From Bacillota bacterium (lineage in GTDB: Bacteria > Eremiobacterota > SpSt-956 > JAKJGF01): a DNA stretch of 20,403 nt. A program made the translations under genes and the position numbers. Shown one piece after another: positions 8,901 to 15,372 of the stretch (its first letter is position 1; every line of letters starts with the position of its first letter). Under the pieces are notes generated by a model. It saw nothing but the letters and a program-made list of their open reading frames with translations. It searched no databases and was not told the origin of the DNA. The DNA is taken from positions 1 through 20,403 of the forward strand of contig JAKPQU010000131.1 of assembly GCA_029555925.1 (NCBI GenBank). Reading direction: 5' to 3'.

Positions 8901-9824
8901 TATTTTCTCACAGTTAGCTTTACAACTGAATATATACCTGAAATCTTTATCTTTATAGTATACCATATCACTTAATTGTTCTGTCATAATTTCCAGTATA
9001 GTACTGTTGTGTTCCAGTTGTTTATAGATTTTTTTTACTGCTTCCTCCGAGTTTTTTCTTTCTGTAATGTCTCTATATATGCTGCAAATACCTGCCGGAT
9101 TACATCCGTTATCTTCATAAATAAAATAAGCATTTATGGACATATATATATAAGAACCATTCTTTTTTCTCAATGCCACTTCATAGTCATTTATAAAACC
9201 GCAGTCTTTTAGTTTTTTCTGTAAAATATCATATGCTTCCGGATTAACATAAATGTTTGATATGGGATAACCGAGCAATTCGTCCTGTGTATATCCCAGA
9301 TTCTGTTCCACAGATGGCGTAATGAGGGTAATATTACCGTTTATATCTGTATGGCAGTAAATATCCTGAAAAGATTCGAATATTTTACGATATCTTTTTT
9401 CACTTTCTTTAAGTTGAAAATTTTTATTCCACCCTTTTATAAGTGAGTTCGTAAGGCAGTAAAGATGTTCCCTGTCAAATGGTTTTCTTATGTAATATAT
9501 ATCCTGTTGTAAATTTTTCATTATATTTTTAAAAGCTATATCAGAATATCCGGTAATAATAATAATGATAATATCAGGATCTATATTTCTCATTTCTCTG
9601 GCGGCGGTAAGACCGTCCATTTCAGGCATGTGCATATCCAGAATACATAGTGGTATCCTTCCGGCATTCATATAAACGTTTTTTAGATATTCCAGCAGAT
9701 TTATTCCATTATTAAAGGTTTCTATATTGAAATAATTATCTAAAAATCTCGTTTTAAATATAGATTCATATAATTTTAAAGTGGCAGGTTCGTCATCTGC
9801 TATCAGTATTGTATTGTAATACAT
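5973..9824 (-). CDS. Receiver-PAS-GAF multi-sensor histidine kinase
   Basis: This is a 1283-residue soluble sensor kinase with no membrane segments. It starts with a receiver (about 1-130): D10/D11, phospho-acceptor Asp63 in ILDMHMPEMDG, Thr91, Lys114. Sensor domains follow: PAS (about 143-255), PAS (276-395, with C301, C305, C311, C316), PAS (408-518), a long coiled coil (519-605), PAS (605-735), GAF (745-910) and a cysteine-rich PAS (925-1030, with C962, C969, C975, C978, C981, ending FTCDNCPVL). The kinase core has the H-box ELAAGVAHEINNP with His1057, N-box N1166/N1170, DNGPGIS (1208-1214), FNPFFTTK and GEGPGLGLS (1232-1240). The receiver is at the front rather than the end, so it probably accepts input from another kinase. 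ATG 9824 has only a weak upstream GGGA; the strong AAGGAGG further up instead serves a 25-codon leader frame. The gene overlaps the NtrC-type regulator downstream. Confidence 0.95.
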   Translation of the reverse strand: MYYNTILIADDEPATLKLYESIFKTRFLDNYFNIETFNNGINLLEYLKNVYMNAGRIPLCILDMHMPEMDGLTAAREMRNIDPDIIIIIITGYSDIAFKNIMKNLQQDIYYIRKPFDREHLYCLTNSLIKGWNKNFQLKESEKRYRKIFESFQDIYCHTDINGNITLITPSVEQNLGYTQDELLGYPISNIYVNPEAYDILQKKLKDCGFINDYEVALRKKNGSYIYMSINAYFIYEDNGCNPAGICSIYRDITERKNSEEAVKKIYKQLEHNSTILEIMTEQLSDMVYYKDKDFRYIFSCKANCEKILKCSQEECVGKTDIELAELMQKKGYRQDFGRECNKSDIETMNAGKTCTFIEEGFVDNDFISIEVIKTPVYDNNNAFAGIVGCSRDITERKKTEEALRTSEARNLALLNAIPDMMFIQSKDGIFLDYSSQNRENLYLPPEQFLHKNMSEIFPPDMTEKLQILFNEARETGQMQLLEYSLSREGQNRFYEARIVTCGQDNLLSIVRDITARKQVEEELQKHRERLEDIVKQRTIEVTAALEKLKVEIIERKKIEQEIQQLNEDLEQRIKERTMELLDINKQLNMQIKERLQAEEALSKSEERLRFALEGTSDGLWDIKIAPDVMLPEAIAQANIYYSPRCFTILGYRPYEFIWNYKTMLDLVHPDDRRKVEKKFLYYLTGNKNRYYSEYRLKTKSGKWKWIASKGKVVERYDGGNIKRIVGTYIDITKSKKARDALLYRFKVEKFFGSISTKFINIEPDNIDREIENTLELIGGFIGIDRSYIHFMDGNKIIKNVYHWYNNKEVNIEEAAYIPIEDMPWVIEKLQKFQIIDIPDTARIFHDTEMEQKPSSFTDIKSILILPLVYNKSLIGLLGFERLQNKKSLVKEDIELIKMVGNVFVNAIMHKKTSEVLMASESNFRKLSQEYQTFLEAIQDLVMVVSPELTILWANSIAKSYCNSAGEKCHDFFKCFTCDNCPVLSTFVTGQTQKSQIITPDNKYFDIKVNPIKDDDGHVNQLLLIASNVTEKMILQKDAVRTYHLASIGELAAGVAHEINNPLNSIINCAQLLTDRIDIDTREYKFAQIIKDQSRRIAVIVKNLLVFSRPAGGEKIPVSINTLFSATISLIQANLTKNDINLIVDIPDNFPPILARPTLLQQVFLNILTNSQYVLNKKYNKDDEKTIKFYAEEKVINNKSYARLTFFDNGPGISADIINKVFNPFFTTKPLGEGPGLGLSISYGIINDHGGKILIDSVEGEFTKVIIYLPSGGMIDEPVCINS

Positions 9825-9870
9825 ATTGTTTATAATCCCGGAGAATCTTACGCAAGGCAGGTTCTCCCAT
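9793..9870 (-). CDS. Possible 25-codon leader peptide overlapping the histidine kinase start
   Basis: ATG 9870 is preceded by AAGGAGG with 5-nt spacing, the best ribosome binding site nearby. The frame reads MGEPALRKILRDYKQ and ends at TGA 9793-9795, overlapping the first 32 bases of the kinase gene in another frame. It may load ribosomes for the poorly served kinase start, or a frameshift could join the two. The peptide resembles nothing I know. An untranslated chance frame remains possible. Confidence 0.45.
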   Translation of the reverse strand: MGEPALRKILRDYKQYVLQYNTDSR

Positions 9871-9972
9871 AACGTCCTCCTTATCTATGTGTTGCAATTT
9901 TCATGTATCCATTGATTACAGAAAATTGACAGCCGGAGCATTGAACTGTTGAAATGCAACGAAGCCTATGAA

Positions 9973-9999
9973 CCCGGCAGGTCTGGCCTGAGAACCGGG
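9973..9999. repeat. GC-rich hairpin upstream of the histidine kinase
   Basis: cccgg (9973-9977) pairs with ccggg (9995-9999); inside, cagg (9978-9981) pairs with cctg (9987-9990) around a 5-nt loop, leaving agaa unpaired. The surrounding stretch (about 9960-10005) is far more GC-rich than the genome around it. It lies 6 nt past the pseudokinase stop, in the 5' leader of the kinase message. No T-run follows on the minus strand, so it is not a typical intrinsic terminator. Confidence 0.55.
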
Positions 10000-10004
10000 A
10001 CCTA

Positions 10005-11105
10005 TCACGACTTTACTGCAGGTTGCTCTCGGAGATGTAGTAAAGATTTTAATTTCATCCACAGAATAATAATTTTACTTTTTATCATACTGTAGCTGTC
10101 CTGTCTGATTTCTGTTTTTTTACTGCTGCTCTCTGAAGTTGAACTTTCGTCAGGCAGGAGAATTACATTATGTTTAACCGTAGATAGATCTTCTTCCTCT
10201 TCTTTTTTTAACCACTGTTCCGGAATGAAAGCTTTATCTGTATCAACCTGTATTGATGCCAGGGCATGTTTCATTTCTATGATGTTATTGTATCTTTTCC
10301 TGGCATCTATCTCCATGGCTTTACATATTATATTTCCCAGTTCGGCAGAGATTTTTGGATTTAATTCTTTGCAGGGAGGTACATTCGTTGCCTGAAAGAG
10401 CCTGTCCACAGAATCTGGAGGAGGTGTTTTTGTAGTAAGGAAATAAAGTGTAGCGCCAAGAGAATAGATGTCACTTTTTTCATCCGTCTGTGCTACATAT
10501 TGCTCCATAGGCGAATAATGCATCTTTGCAGTCTTCGCTATGGCAAGTGTTCTGGATTTTGGATCAAACAGTTTCGAAATGCCGAAGTCTATCAGTTTTA
10601 GACGGCCTTGTTCAGATAATATTATATTTTCAGGGCAGAGACCTCTGAATATAATAGGGTGCGGTTTCCTCGTATGCAAATATTCAATTACTTCACAGAG
10701 TTCCAGAGCCCATTTGATAATAATCGCTTCGTCCAGATATTCTTCAATGGCACTGACAATACCTGATAATTTTTTCCCCTTTATATACTCCATGACAAGA
10801 TATTTTTTTTCATCTACATCAAAGGCATCTTCAATATCGGGGAGATTTACATGTTTCAGTCTCAGAAGCAGTCCTGCTTCAAATTGAAATTGTTCAATAA
10901 TCTGTTGTTTTTCTACAATATTCAAATTATCAGACAGGAGTTCTTTAATGATAATATCTTTTTGGCTCTGTATGTTTTTGCCTCTGTATATTCTGCTTAC
11001 ATGACTGGTAGTAACAAGTTTGTTAATAAAATAAATACTTTTAAGAATGGTTCCTTTTTCCATTATCGCACTTTTTGAACCATCCTGTTCATTCAGAGGA
11101 TACAT
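10005..11105 (-). CDS. Predicted Hanks-type pseudokinase
   Basis: This 366-residue protein has the overall Ser/Thr kinase fold but a damaged active site. Lys54 (IIIKEL), helix-C Glu76, Asn160 and DFG (173-175) remain. The Gly-rich loop is degenerate (VTTSHVSRIY, no GxGxxG), and the catalytic loop reads IIFRGLCPENI: the HRD aspartate is Gly155 and the conserved lysine is Cys157. It therefore probably binds nucleotide at best and acts as a scaffold or allosteric partner. The C-terminal 75 residues (about 292-366) are acidic then Ser-rich, with a hydrophobic stretch IIILWMKLKSLL (345-356) that could touch the membrane. ATG 11105 lacks a clear ribosome binding site; ATG at codon 15 is an alternative. 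The histidine kinase gene follows after 180 bp, probably in the same transcript. The intact kinase at 1593-3251 is related but not closely. Confidence 0.88.
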   Translation of the reverse strand: MYPLNEQDGSKSAIMEKGTILKSIYFINKLVTTSHVSRIYRGKNIQSQKDIIIKELLSDNLNIVEKQQIIEQFQFEAGLLLRLKHVNLPDIEDAFDVDEKKYLVMEYIKGKKLSGIVSAIEEYLDEAIIIKWALELCEVIEYLHTRKPHPIIFRGLCPENIILSEQGRLKLIDFGISKLFDPKSRTLAIAKTAKMHYSPMEQYVAQTDEKSDIYSLGATLYFLTTKTPPPDSVDRLFQATNVPPCKELNPKISAELGNIICKAMEIDARKRYNNIIEMKHALASIQVDTDKAFIPEQWLKKEEEEDLSTVKHNVILLPDESSTSESSSKKTEIRQDSYSMIKSKIIILWMKLKSLLHLREQPAVKS

Positions 11106-11156
11106 AATATATAGGTTTGCAGGTATTTATTCCATAGTAGCACTCTTATCTCATAT

Positions 11157-11186
11157 ATTATATCATATTTTCCTCATTCATAGCAA
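11157..11186 (-). promoter_or_regulatory. Sigma-70-type promoter of the pseudokinase/histidine kinase operon
   Basis: On the minus strand TTGCTA (11181-11186) and a perfect TATAAT (11157-11162) are separated by 18 nt. The implied start near 11150 gives a leader of about 45 nt before ATG 11105. Confidence 0.6.
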
Positions 11187-11264
11187 TCATTTTTTATTTT
11201 TTAGTGCCGTAGATTGTGTTCAAACATGACAGATGTTTTTATACTATTTCGTTTTATGTTAGCC

Positions 11265-11338
11265 ACATGTCATACCTGCGAAAGCAGATATCCATAAATA
11301 ATGTCTCTGGATTATCCGCTTTACGGATAATGACATGT
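11265..11338. repeat. 74-bp palindromic REP/MITE-like element
   Basis: The ends acatgtcat (11265-11273) and atgacatgt (11330-11338) are perfect inverted copies. Inside, cctgcgaaagcag and ccgctttacgg form the inner arms. The layout GTCAT-CCTGCGAAAGCAG-...-TGGAT-CCGCTTT-...-ATGAC resembles the widespread 'gtcattcccgcgaaagcggg' class of miniature palindromes. It sits in the 323-bp gap (11106-11428) between hydG and the pseudokinase promoter, where I see no gene. Confidence 0.6.
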
Positions 11339-11428
11339 AATATTACTATTTATCCATATTTTATAAGGCATCTAAAAACGCTACCTTATACCGTATTTTC
11401 TTTTGAGAGCTACCTGAGTCATGTCCGG

Positions 11429-12829
11429 TTATACGTAAATATCTCTCTGTCCTTTTTTTATAGTCTCAAGCATATTCCTGACTTTTGCCCTCGTTCCTTC
11501 CTGCTCTATATCTTTTTCTATCATATTGTTTATGAGATTGAATCCGTCTTCTTTCAGAGACGGGTCGGCAAAATCATAGAGATATTCGGCGAAGGTTACT
11601 ATGGCATTGGGCAGGCAGTGTAATTTTATAAGCCCCGGTTTTGCAAGGTCCATAAAATCTTTCCCCACTCTTCCGAGTCTGTAACAGGCGGTGCAAAAAG
11701 ACGGTATGTAACCATGTTTTACCATATCTCTGATAACTTCTGCCATAGGTCTTGTATCCCCCAGGGCAAACTGTTCTTCTTCCGTATCTTTTGCACCGTA
11801 TTCGCCATGTTTATACCCGCCGGGGTTTGTCCTTGAACCGGCAGATATTTGAGATATACCCAGTTCAAAAGCATCTCTTCTCATAGCGGAATTCTCTCTT
11901 GTGCTCAGTATAATACCTGTATAGGGTACAGCAATTCTGAGGACTGCTATTATTTTCTTGAAATCTTCATCTGAAACTGCATATGGAGGATGGTAACTCA
12001 GCTCAGAGCCGAGAGCAGGTTCGATTCTGGGAATAGATATTGTATGAGGGCCGAGACCGAATTTTGCCTCCAGATGTTTTATATGGCTGAGAAGTGCCAG
12101 TATTTCATATCTCCAGTCATAAAGACCGAACAGAACACCTATTCCCACATCGTTAAATCCTGCTTCGAAGGCTCTGTCCATAGCTTCAAGCCTGTAACGA
12201 TAATTTGCCTTGGGCCCTCTTATATGAAGTTTTTTGTACGTTTCCTCATGATATGTTTCCTGGAATAACTGATATGTTCCTATATTACATTTATTTAATT
12301 CCCTGAATTCTTCTACTGACAGAGGTGCTATATTTACATTAATTCTTCTTATATTGCCCCTGTCGCTTTTTACTGAATAAATTGTTTCTATTGATTTGAA
12401 GATATAAGACAATCCTTCCTGTGTATAGGATTCTCCTGCTACGAGAAGAACTCTTTTATGTCCCTGGGAAAGAAGAATTTCTACTTCTTCTCTGATTTCA
12501 TCCTGATTAAGAGCTTTTCTTGTGAGATGAGCATTTGCCTTTCTGAATGCACAGTAAAGACATTCGTTATTACACAGATTTGATATGTAAAGAGGTGCAA
12601 AAAGAACGAGTCTGTTCCCGTAGATTTCTTTTTTTATCATTACTGCCGTTTTATAGATCTGCTCCAGTAGCTCCCTGTCCGTCACTTTTAAAAGGGTAAG
12701 TACATCATTATAACCTATTCCTTTTAATTCTCTGGCTCTGGCAAGAATCCCGGAAATTTTACCGGGTGAAATATCAATTTCTTTTTCAATTTCTTCAAAG
12801 ATTTTTTTATCGTCTATTATTTTATCCAT
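11429..12829 (-). CDS. hydG: [FeFe]-hydrogenase maturase HydG
   Basis: HydG is a radical SAM tyrosine lyase that releases CO and cyanide from tyrosine to build the Fe(CO)2CN units of the hydrogenase H-cluster. The 466-residue length is usual. The radical SAM cluster cysteines are C86, C90 and C93 (CNNECLYC, CX3CX2C). The HydG-specific C-terminal cluster motif CX2CX22C is present as C379, C382 and C405, and separates it from ThiH. ISAGSRTNPGGY and RLGRVGKDFMDLAKPG are also family-like. ATG 12829 has AAGGAA upstream. hydE lies 74 bp upstream on the same strand. hydF and the hydrogenase structural genes are not in the window. Confidence 0.96.
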   Translation of the reverse strand: MDKIIDDKKIFEEIEKEIDISPGKISGILARARELKGIGYNDVLTLLKVTDRELLEQIYKTAVMIKKEIYGNRLVLFAPLYISNLCNNECLYCAFRKANAHLTRKALNQDEIREEVEILLSQGHKRVLLVAGESYTQEGLSYIFKSIETIYSVKSDRGNIRRINVNIAPLSVEEFRELNKCNIGTYQLFQETYHEETYKKLHIRGPKANYRYRLEAMDRAFEAGFNDVGIGVLFGLYDWRYEILALLSHIKHLEAKFGLGPHTISIPRIEPALGSELSYHPPYAVSDEDFKKIIAVLRIAVPYTGIILSTRENSAMRRDAFELGISQISAGSRTNPGGYKHGEYGAKDTEEEQFALGDTRPMAEVIRDMVKHGYIPSFCTACYRLGRVGKDFMDLAKPGLIKLHCLPNAIVTFAEYLYDFADPSLKEDGFNLINNMIEKDIEQEGTRAKVRNMLETIKKGQRDIYV

Positions 12830-12868
12830 TAAATTTCCTTCTTTCTTAATTAGTAAAAGTGAAATGTG

Positions 12869-12915
12869 AAAAGTGAAAAGTAGTTAATGCCTTACTTTAT
12901 TCACTACTCACTTTT
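12869..12915. repeat. Dyad repeat between hydE and hydG
   Basis: aaaagtgaaaagtag (12869-12883) and ctactcactttt (12904-12915) form an imperfect inverted repeat with a 20-nt loop, the left arm extended by tandem gtgaaa units from 12860. The right arm covers the last codons and stop of hydE, so the repeat defines the end of that gene. It could form a hairpin in the hydE-hydG transcript. Confidence 0.6.
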
Positions 12916-13956
12916 TATACGCTTTTTAAAATGAACGGAATCGCCAGAGTCGTCAAAAGCTATTTCATCACCTGCACTTCTTACTCTCTTTTCTATGCAG
13001 GCTTTGCACTCACCTGCCATTTCTTCAAGGCATGGTTTATTATCATAGAGTTGATAGCTCTTTCTGTATTTTACCGGTGTAATATTGGGCATAATTACAT
13101 TGGCACCGCATTTAAGTCCCATTTCTCTTCCAAGAGGGTTTATTGCCTGAAGGGCAGTTGTTGAAGCAATATTTACATCCTGAAGATATATTCTGGTGAG
13201 GGCTATCATTTTCAGTGACAGTTGAAATCTCCTGTTTATTTCTTCATCTGTATTTAATGCGATAAGGGGGGCATCTTTATGAGGAAGATATGGCCCCATA
13301 CCTATCATATCAATATTCATATCTTTAAAGAACTGTATGTCTTCCATGAGATCTTCTTCCGTCTGTCCCGGAAGTCCTATCATTACTCCCGTACCTGCCT
13401 GATAGCCTGCTTTTTGTAAATTCCTGAGACATTCTGTTCTTTCTTTAAGGCTGTAACCTTCAGGATGAATCTCTCTGTAAATTTTTTCGCTCGTTGTTTC
13501 TATTCTGAGCAAATATCTGTTTGCTCCTGCGTCAAACCACCTTTTGTAGGTCTCATAAGTCTGTTCGCCTGCACAGAGGACAATTCTTAATTTCCCTTCA
13601 GTTTCTTTATTTATCCTTTTTACAACAGTACTGACAAAATCGATAAATTCACTGTCATTTCTTTCCCCTGATTGAAGCACGACAGAACCGTATTTGTTTT
13701 TCCATGCCCAGAGAGCACATTCTGTTATCTCTTCCTCTGTCATCATATATCTGTCCGGTTTACTATCCCGTCTTATACCGCAATAGTAACAGTTTCTGGC
13801 ACAGATATTACTGAATTCTATGAGGCCTCTCAAAAAAACCCTGTTCCCCGTATGTTTTAATTTTACTTCATAGGCCATCTTATAGAGTTTTTCCAGCTCT
13901 TTTTCATCTTTAACCTTAAGCCAGTAAAGTAAATCTTCTTTTTCAAATGTGTTCAT
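12904..13956 (-). CDS. hydE: [FeFe]-hydrogenase maturase HydE
   Basis: HydE is a radical SAM enzyme acting in synthesis of the dithiomethylamine bridge of the H-cluster, together with HydG and HydF. Counting from ATG 13956 the protein has 350 residues. The radical SAM cysteines are C52, C56 and C59 (CARNCYYC). A second C-terminal set, C309, C317 and C320 (CX7CX2C), matches the auxiliary cluster seen in some HydE proteins. The GERND, RIETTSEKIYREIHP and GTGVMIGLPGQTEEDL segments are typical. The frame extends to GTG 13971, but ATG 13956 has AAGGGA 6 nt upstream and is preferred. It is transcribed towards hydG and diverges from the membrane protein gene at 14136. Confidence 0.95.
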   Translation of the reverse strand: MNTFEKEDLLYWLKVKDEKELEKLYKMAYEVKLKHTGNRVFLRGLIEFSNICARNCYYCGIRRDSKPDRYMMTEEEITECALWAWKNKYGSVVLQSGERNDSEFIDFVSTVVKRINKETEGKLRIVLCAGEQTYETYKRWFDAGANRYLLRIETTSEKIYREIHPEGYSLKERTECLRNLQKAGYQAGTGVMIGLPGQTEEDLMEDIQFFKDMNIDMIGMGPYLPHKDAPLIALNTDEEINRRFQLSLKMIALTRIYLQDVNIASTTALQAINPLGREMGLKCGANVIMPNITPVKYRKSYQLYDNKPCLEEMAGECKACIEKRVRSAGDEIAFDDSGDSVHFKKRIKSE

Positions 13957-14067
13957 AAAATGTCCCTTCACCCTTCACACATCACTCTTCACCATGTAAA
14001 TATTCTTACGTTATCTCCCGTTACCTTCTAATTACCACAGATTTTTTATAATATGCGATATTTCATA

Positions 14068-14096
14068 TTGACATTTTATCTATTAAATCATATATT
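14068..14096 (+). promoter_or_regulatory. Sigma-70-type promoter of the AI-2E-family gene
   Basis: A perfect TTGACA (14068-14073), 17-nt spacer and TATATT (14091-14096, 5/6) point rightward, about 40 nt before ATG 14136. It lies in the 179-bp divergent region shared with hydE. Confidence 0.7.
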
Positions 14097-14135
14097 AAAA
14101 CAAGCTTATTATAGAGATAGAGAGGCCTTTTAGAT

Positions 14136-15275
14136 ATGAGTTCACGAAGACTGAATATTATGGCCAATATATTAATTTTTATTCTTATAGCGGTCCTTCT
14201 TATCTGGCTTCTTTCTTACGTAAAACGTGTGGTCTTTATGATAATCGCCTCTATATTCCTGGCCTATCTTCTGAAACCTCCCGTGGATTTTCTCTGTCTT
14301 TACGGTTTAAATATCAAAAAATGGGGCAAAAAATGTGAAACTAAAGGATTACCCAGAACTGTTGCAATACTTATAATTTATATGATTTTAATATTTATAA
14401 TAATATTCTTTTTATCTTTTGCTCTTCCTAAAATAAATTATGAAGCGATAAAATTTATCAACAACTTCCCCGGTATAATTGCATCTCTTCAGAAGAATAT
14501 AGAAGCACTGAATAGATGGATGAAGCCCAGAGTCTCAGAGGGTATGCAGGATTATATCAATCAGAGTCTTTTGAAAAGTCTTGAAGAAGTTGCAAATTCT
14601 CTGATGAATCTTGCCAAACAGAGTTTTTCTTTCATAGGAGCAATATTCTCTACTCTTGCCACTATATTGATAGTGCCTCTCCTTGCATTTTTATTTTTAA
14701 AGGATGCAGATGTTTATAAAGACTGGTTTTTATCCATATTTCCTCTGGCCTGGAGAAAAGAATTACAGGAAATTTTAAATAAAATAGATGACGGACTGGG
14801 TGGATTTATAAGAGGGCAAATACTTGTATGTATATGTACGGGACTATCTATCATTATAGCTCTTTATGCATGGCGAATAGATTATGCTCTTTTAATAGGA
14901 ACCGTAGCGGGAATACTTAATATCATACCTTTTGCGGGGCCAATTCTCGGCTCTGTTCCTGCTATGCTTCTGGCTCTTGCCAAATCTCCTCTCACTGCTC
15001 TCGGCGTTCTTATAACATTTCTTGCAATTCATGAAATAGAAAAACAACTCATATCTCCTACCCTGGTAGGGCACAGTGTAGGCCTTCCTACACTGATTGT
15101 ACTTATTTCAATTCTGGCAGGACTGGAGCTTCTCGGGGTAATAGGAGTGCTTGTTGCTGTACCTTCTGCCATAGCTCTGAAGGTAATACTCTCTCATATT
15201 CATCAGAAATGGACAACCACTTGGCCTGAAAATAATCCAAATAACAGTGATGGAACCGGACATGTGGAGATATAA
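14136..15275 (+). CDS. AI-2E family membrane transporter/permease (PF01594)
   Basis: This is a 379-residue polytopic inner-membrane protein of the YdiK/PerM/TqsA family. Hydrophobic segments lie at about 9-28, 31-47, 74-97, 164-188, 226-246, 250-283, 285-299 and 316-351, with a soluble stretch (about 98-160) after the third. Family hallmarks are GGFIRGQ (222-228), NIIPFAGPILG (262-272), a Pro-Thr and GLP pair around 308-318 and GVLVAVP (337-343). Members have been linked to autoinducer-2 export or Na+/H+ antiport; the substrate here cannot be told. The start has GAGAGG 10 nt upstream. It is the only plus-strand gene and converges on the SppA-type gene. Confidence 0.93.
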   Translation: MSSRRLNIMANILIFILIAVLLIWLLSYVKRVVFMIIASIFLAYLLKPPVDFLCLYGLNIKKWGKKCETKGLPRTVAILIIYMILIFIIIFFLSFALPKINYEAIKFINNFPGIIASLQKNIEALNRWMKPRVSEGMQDYINQSLLKSLEEVANSLMNLAKQSFSFIGAIFSTLATILIVPLLAFLFLKDADVYKDWFLSIFPLAWRKELQEILNKIDDGLGGFIRGQILVCICTGLSIIIALYAWRIDYALLIGTVAGILNIIPFAGPILGSVPAMLLALAKSPLTALGVLITFLAIHEIEKQLISPTLVGHSVGLPTLIVLISILAGLELLGVIGVLVAVPSAIALKVILSHIHQKWTTTWPENNPNNSDGTGHVEI

Positions 15276-15277
15276 TA

Positions 15278-15357
15278 AGCAGTGACCGGTGACCAGTTAT
15301 CAGTTATCAGTTACAACAAATTCAGGATTAATCGTTCACCGGTCACTGGTCACTGCT
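15278..15357. terminator. Large dyad between convergent genes, probable bidirectional terminator
   Basis: The left arm agcagtgaccggtgaccag (from 15278) pairs imperfectly with caccggtcactggtcactgct (15337-15357). The left arm is followed by tandem 8-bp units (cagttatcagttatcagtta). It fills the gap between convergent genes, starting 3 nt past one stop and ending 15 nt from the other. There is no T-run, so a terminator role is inferred from position. Confidence 0.55.
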
Positions 15358-15372
15358 TAATGCTCACTGAAA

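Noticed and set aside
9915..10007. A small GTG-started frame reading GPGSQARPAGFIGF in the gap before the histidine kinase
   Set aside because: It has no ribosome binding site and overlaps the pseudokinase stop; composition alone does not make it a gene.
9960..10010. Guanidine-I riboswitch or SRP RNA, because of ggtctggcctgag and gaacccgg on the plus strand
   Set aside because: The similarity is short, on the strand opposite to the genes, and the other conserved parts of either RNA are missing.
11216..11623. A 135-codon plus-strand frame across the REP-like element and the end of hydG
   Set aside because: Over half lies antisense to hydG, it crosses a palindromic repeat, and it lacks a ribosome binding site.
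13957..14135. A sigma-54 promoter upstream of hydE driven by the NtrC-type regulator
   Set aside because: I found no GG/GC pair with the 12/24 spacing in this gap; a link to hydE remains speculation.
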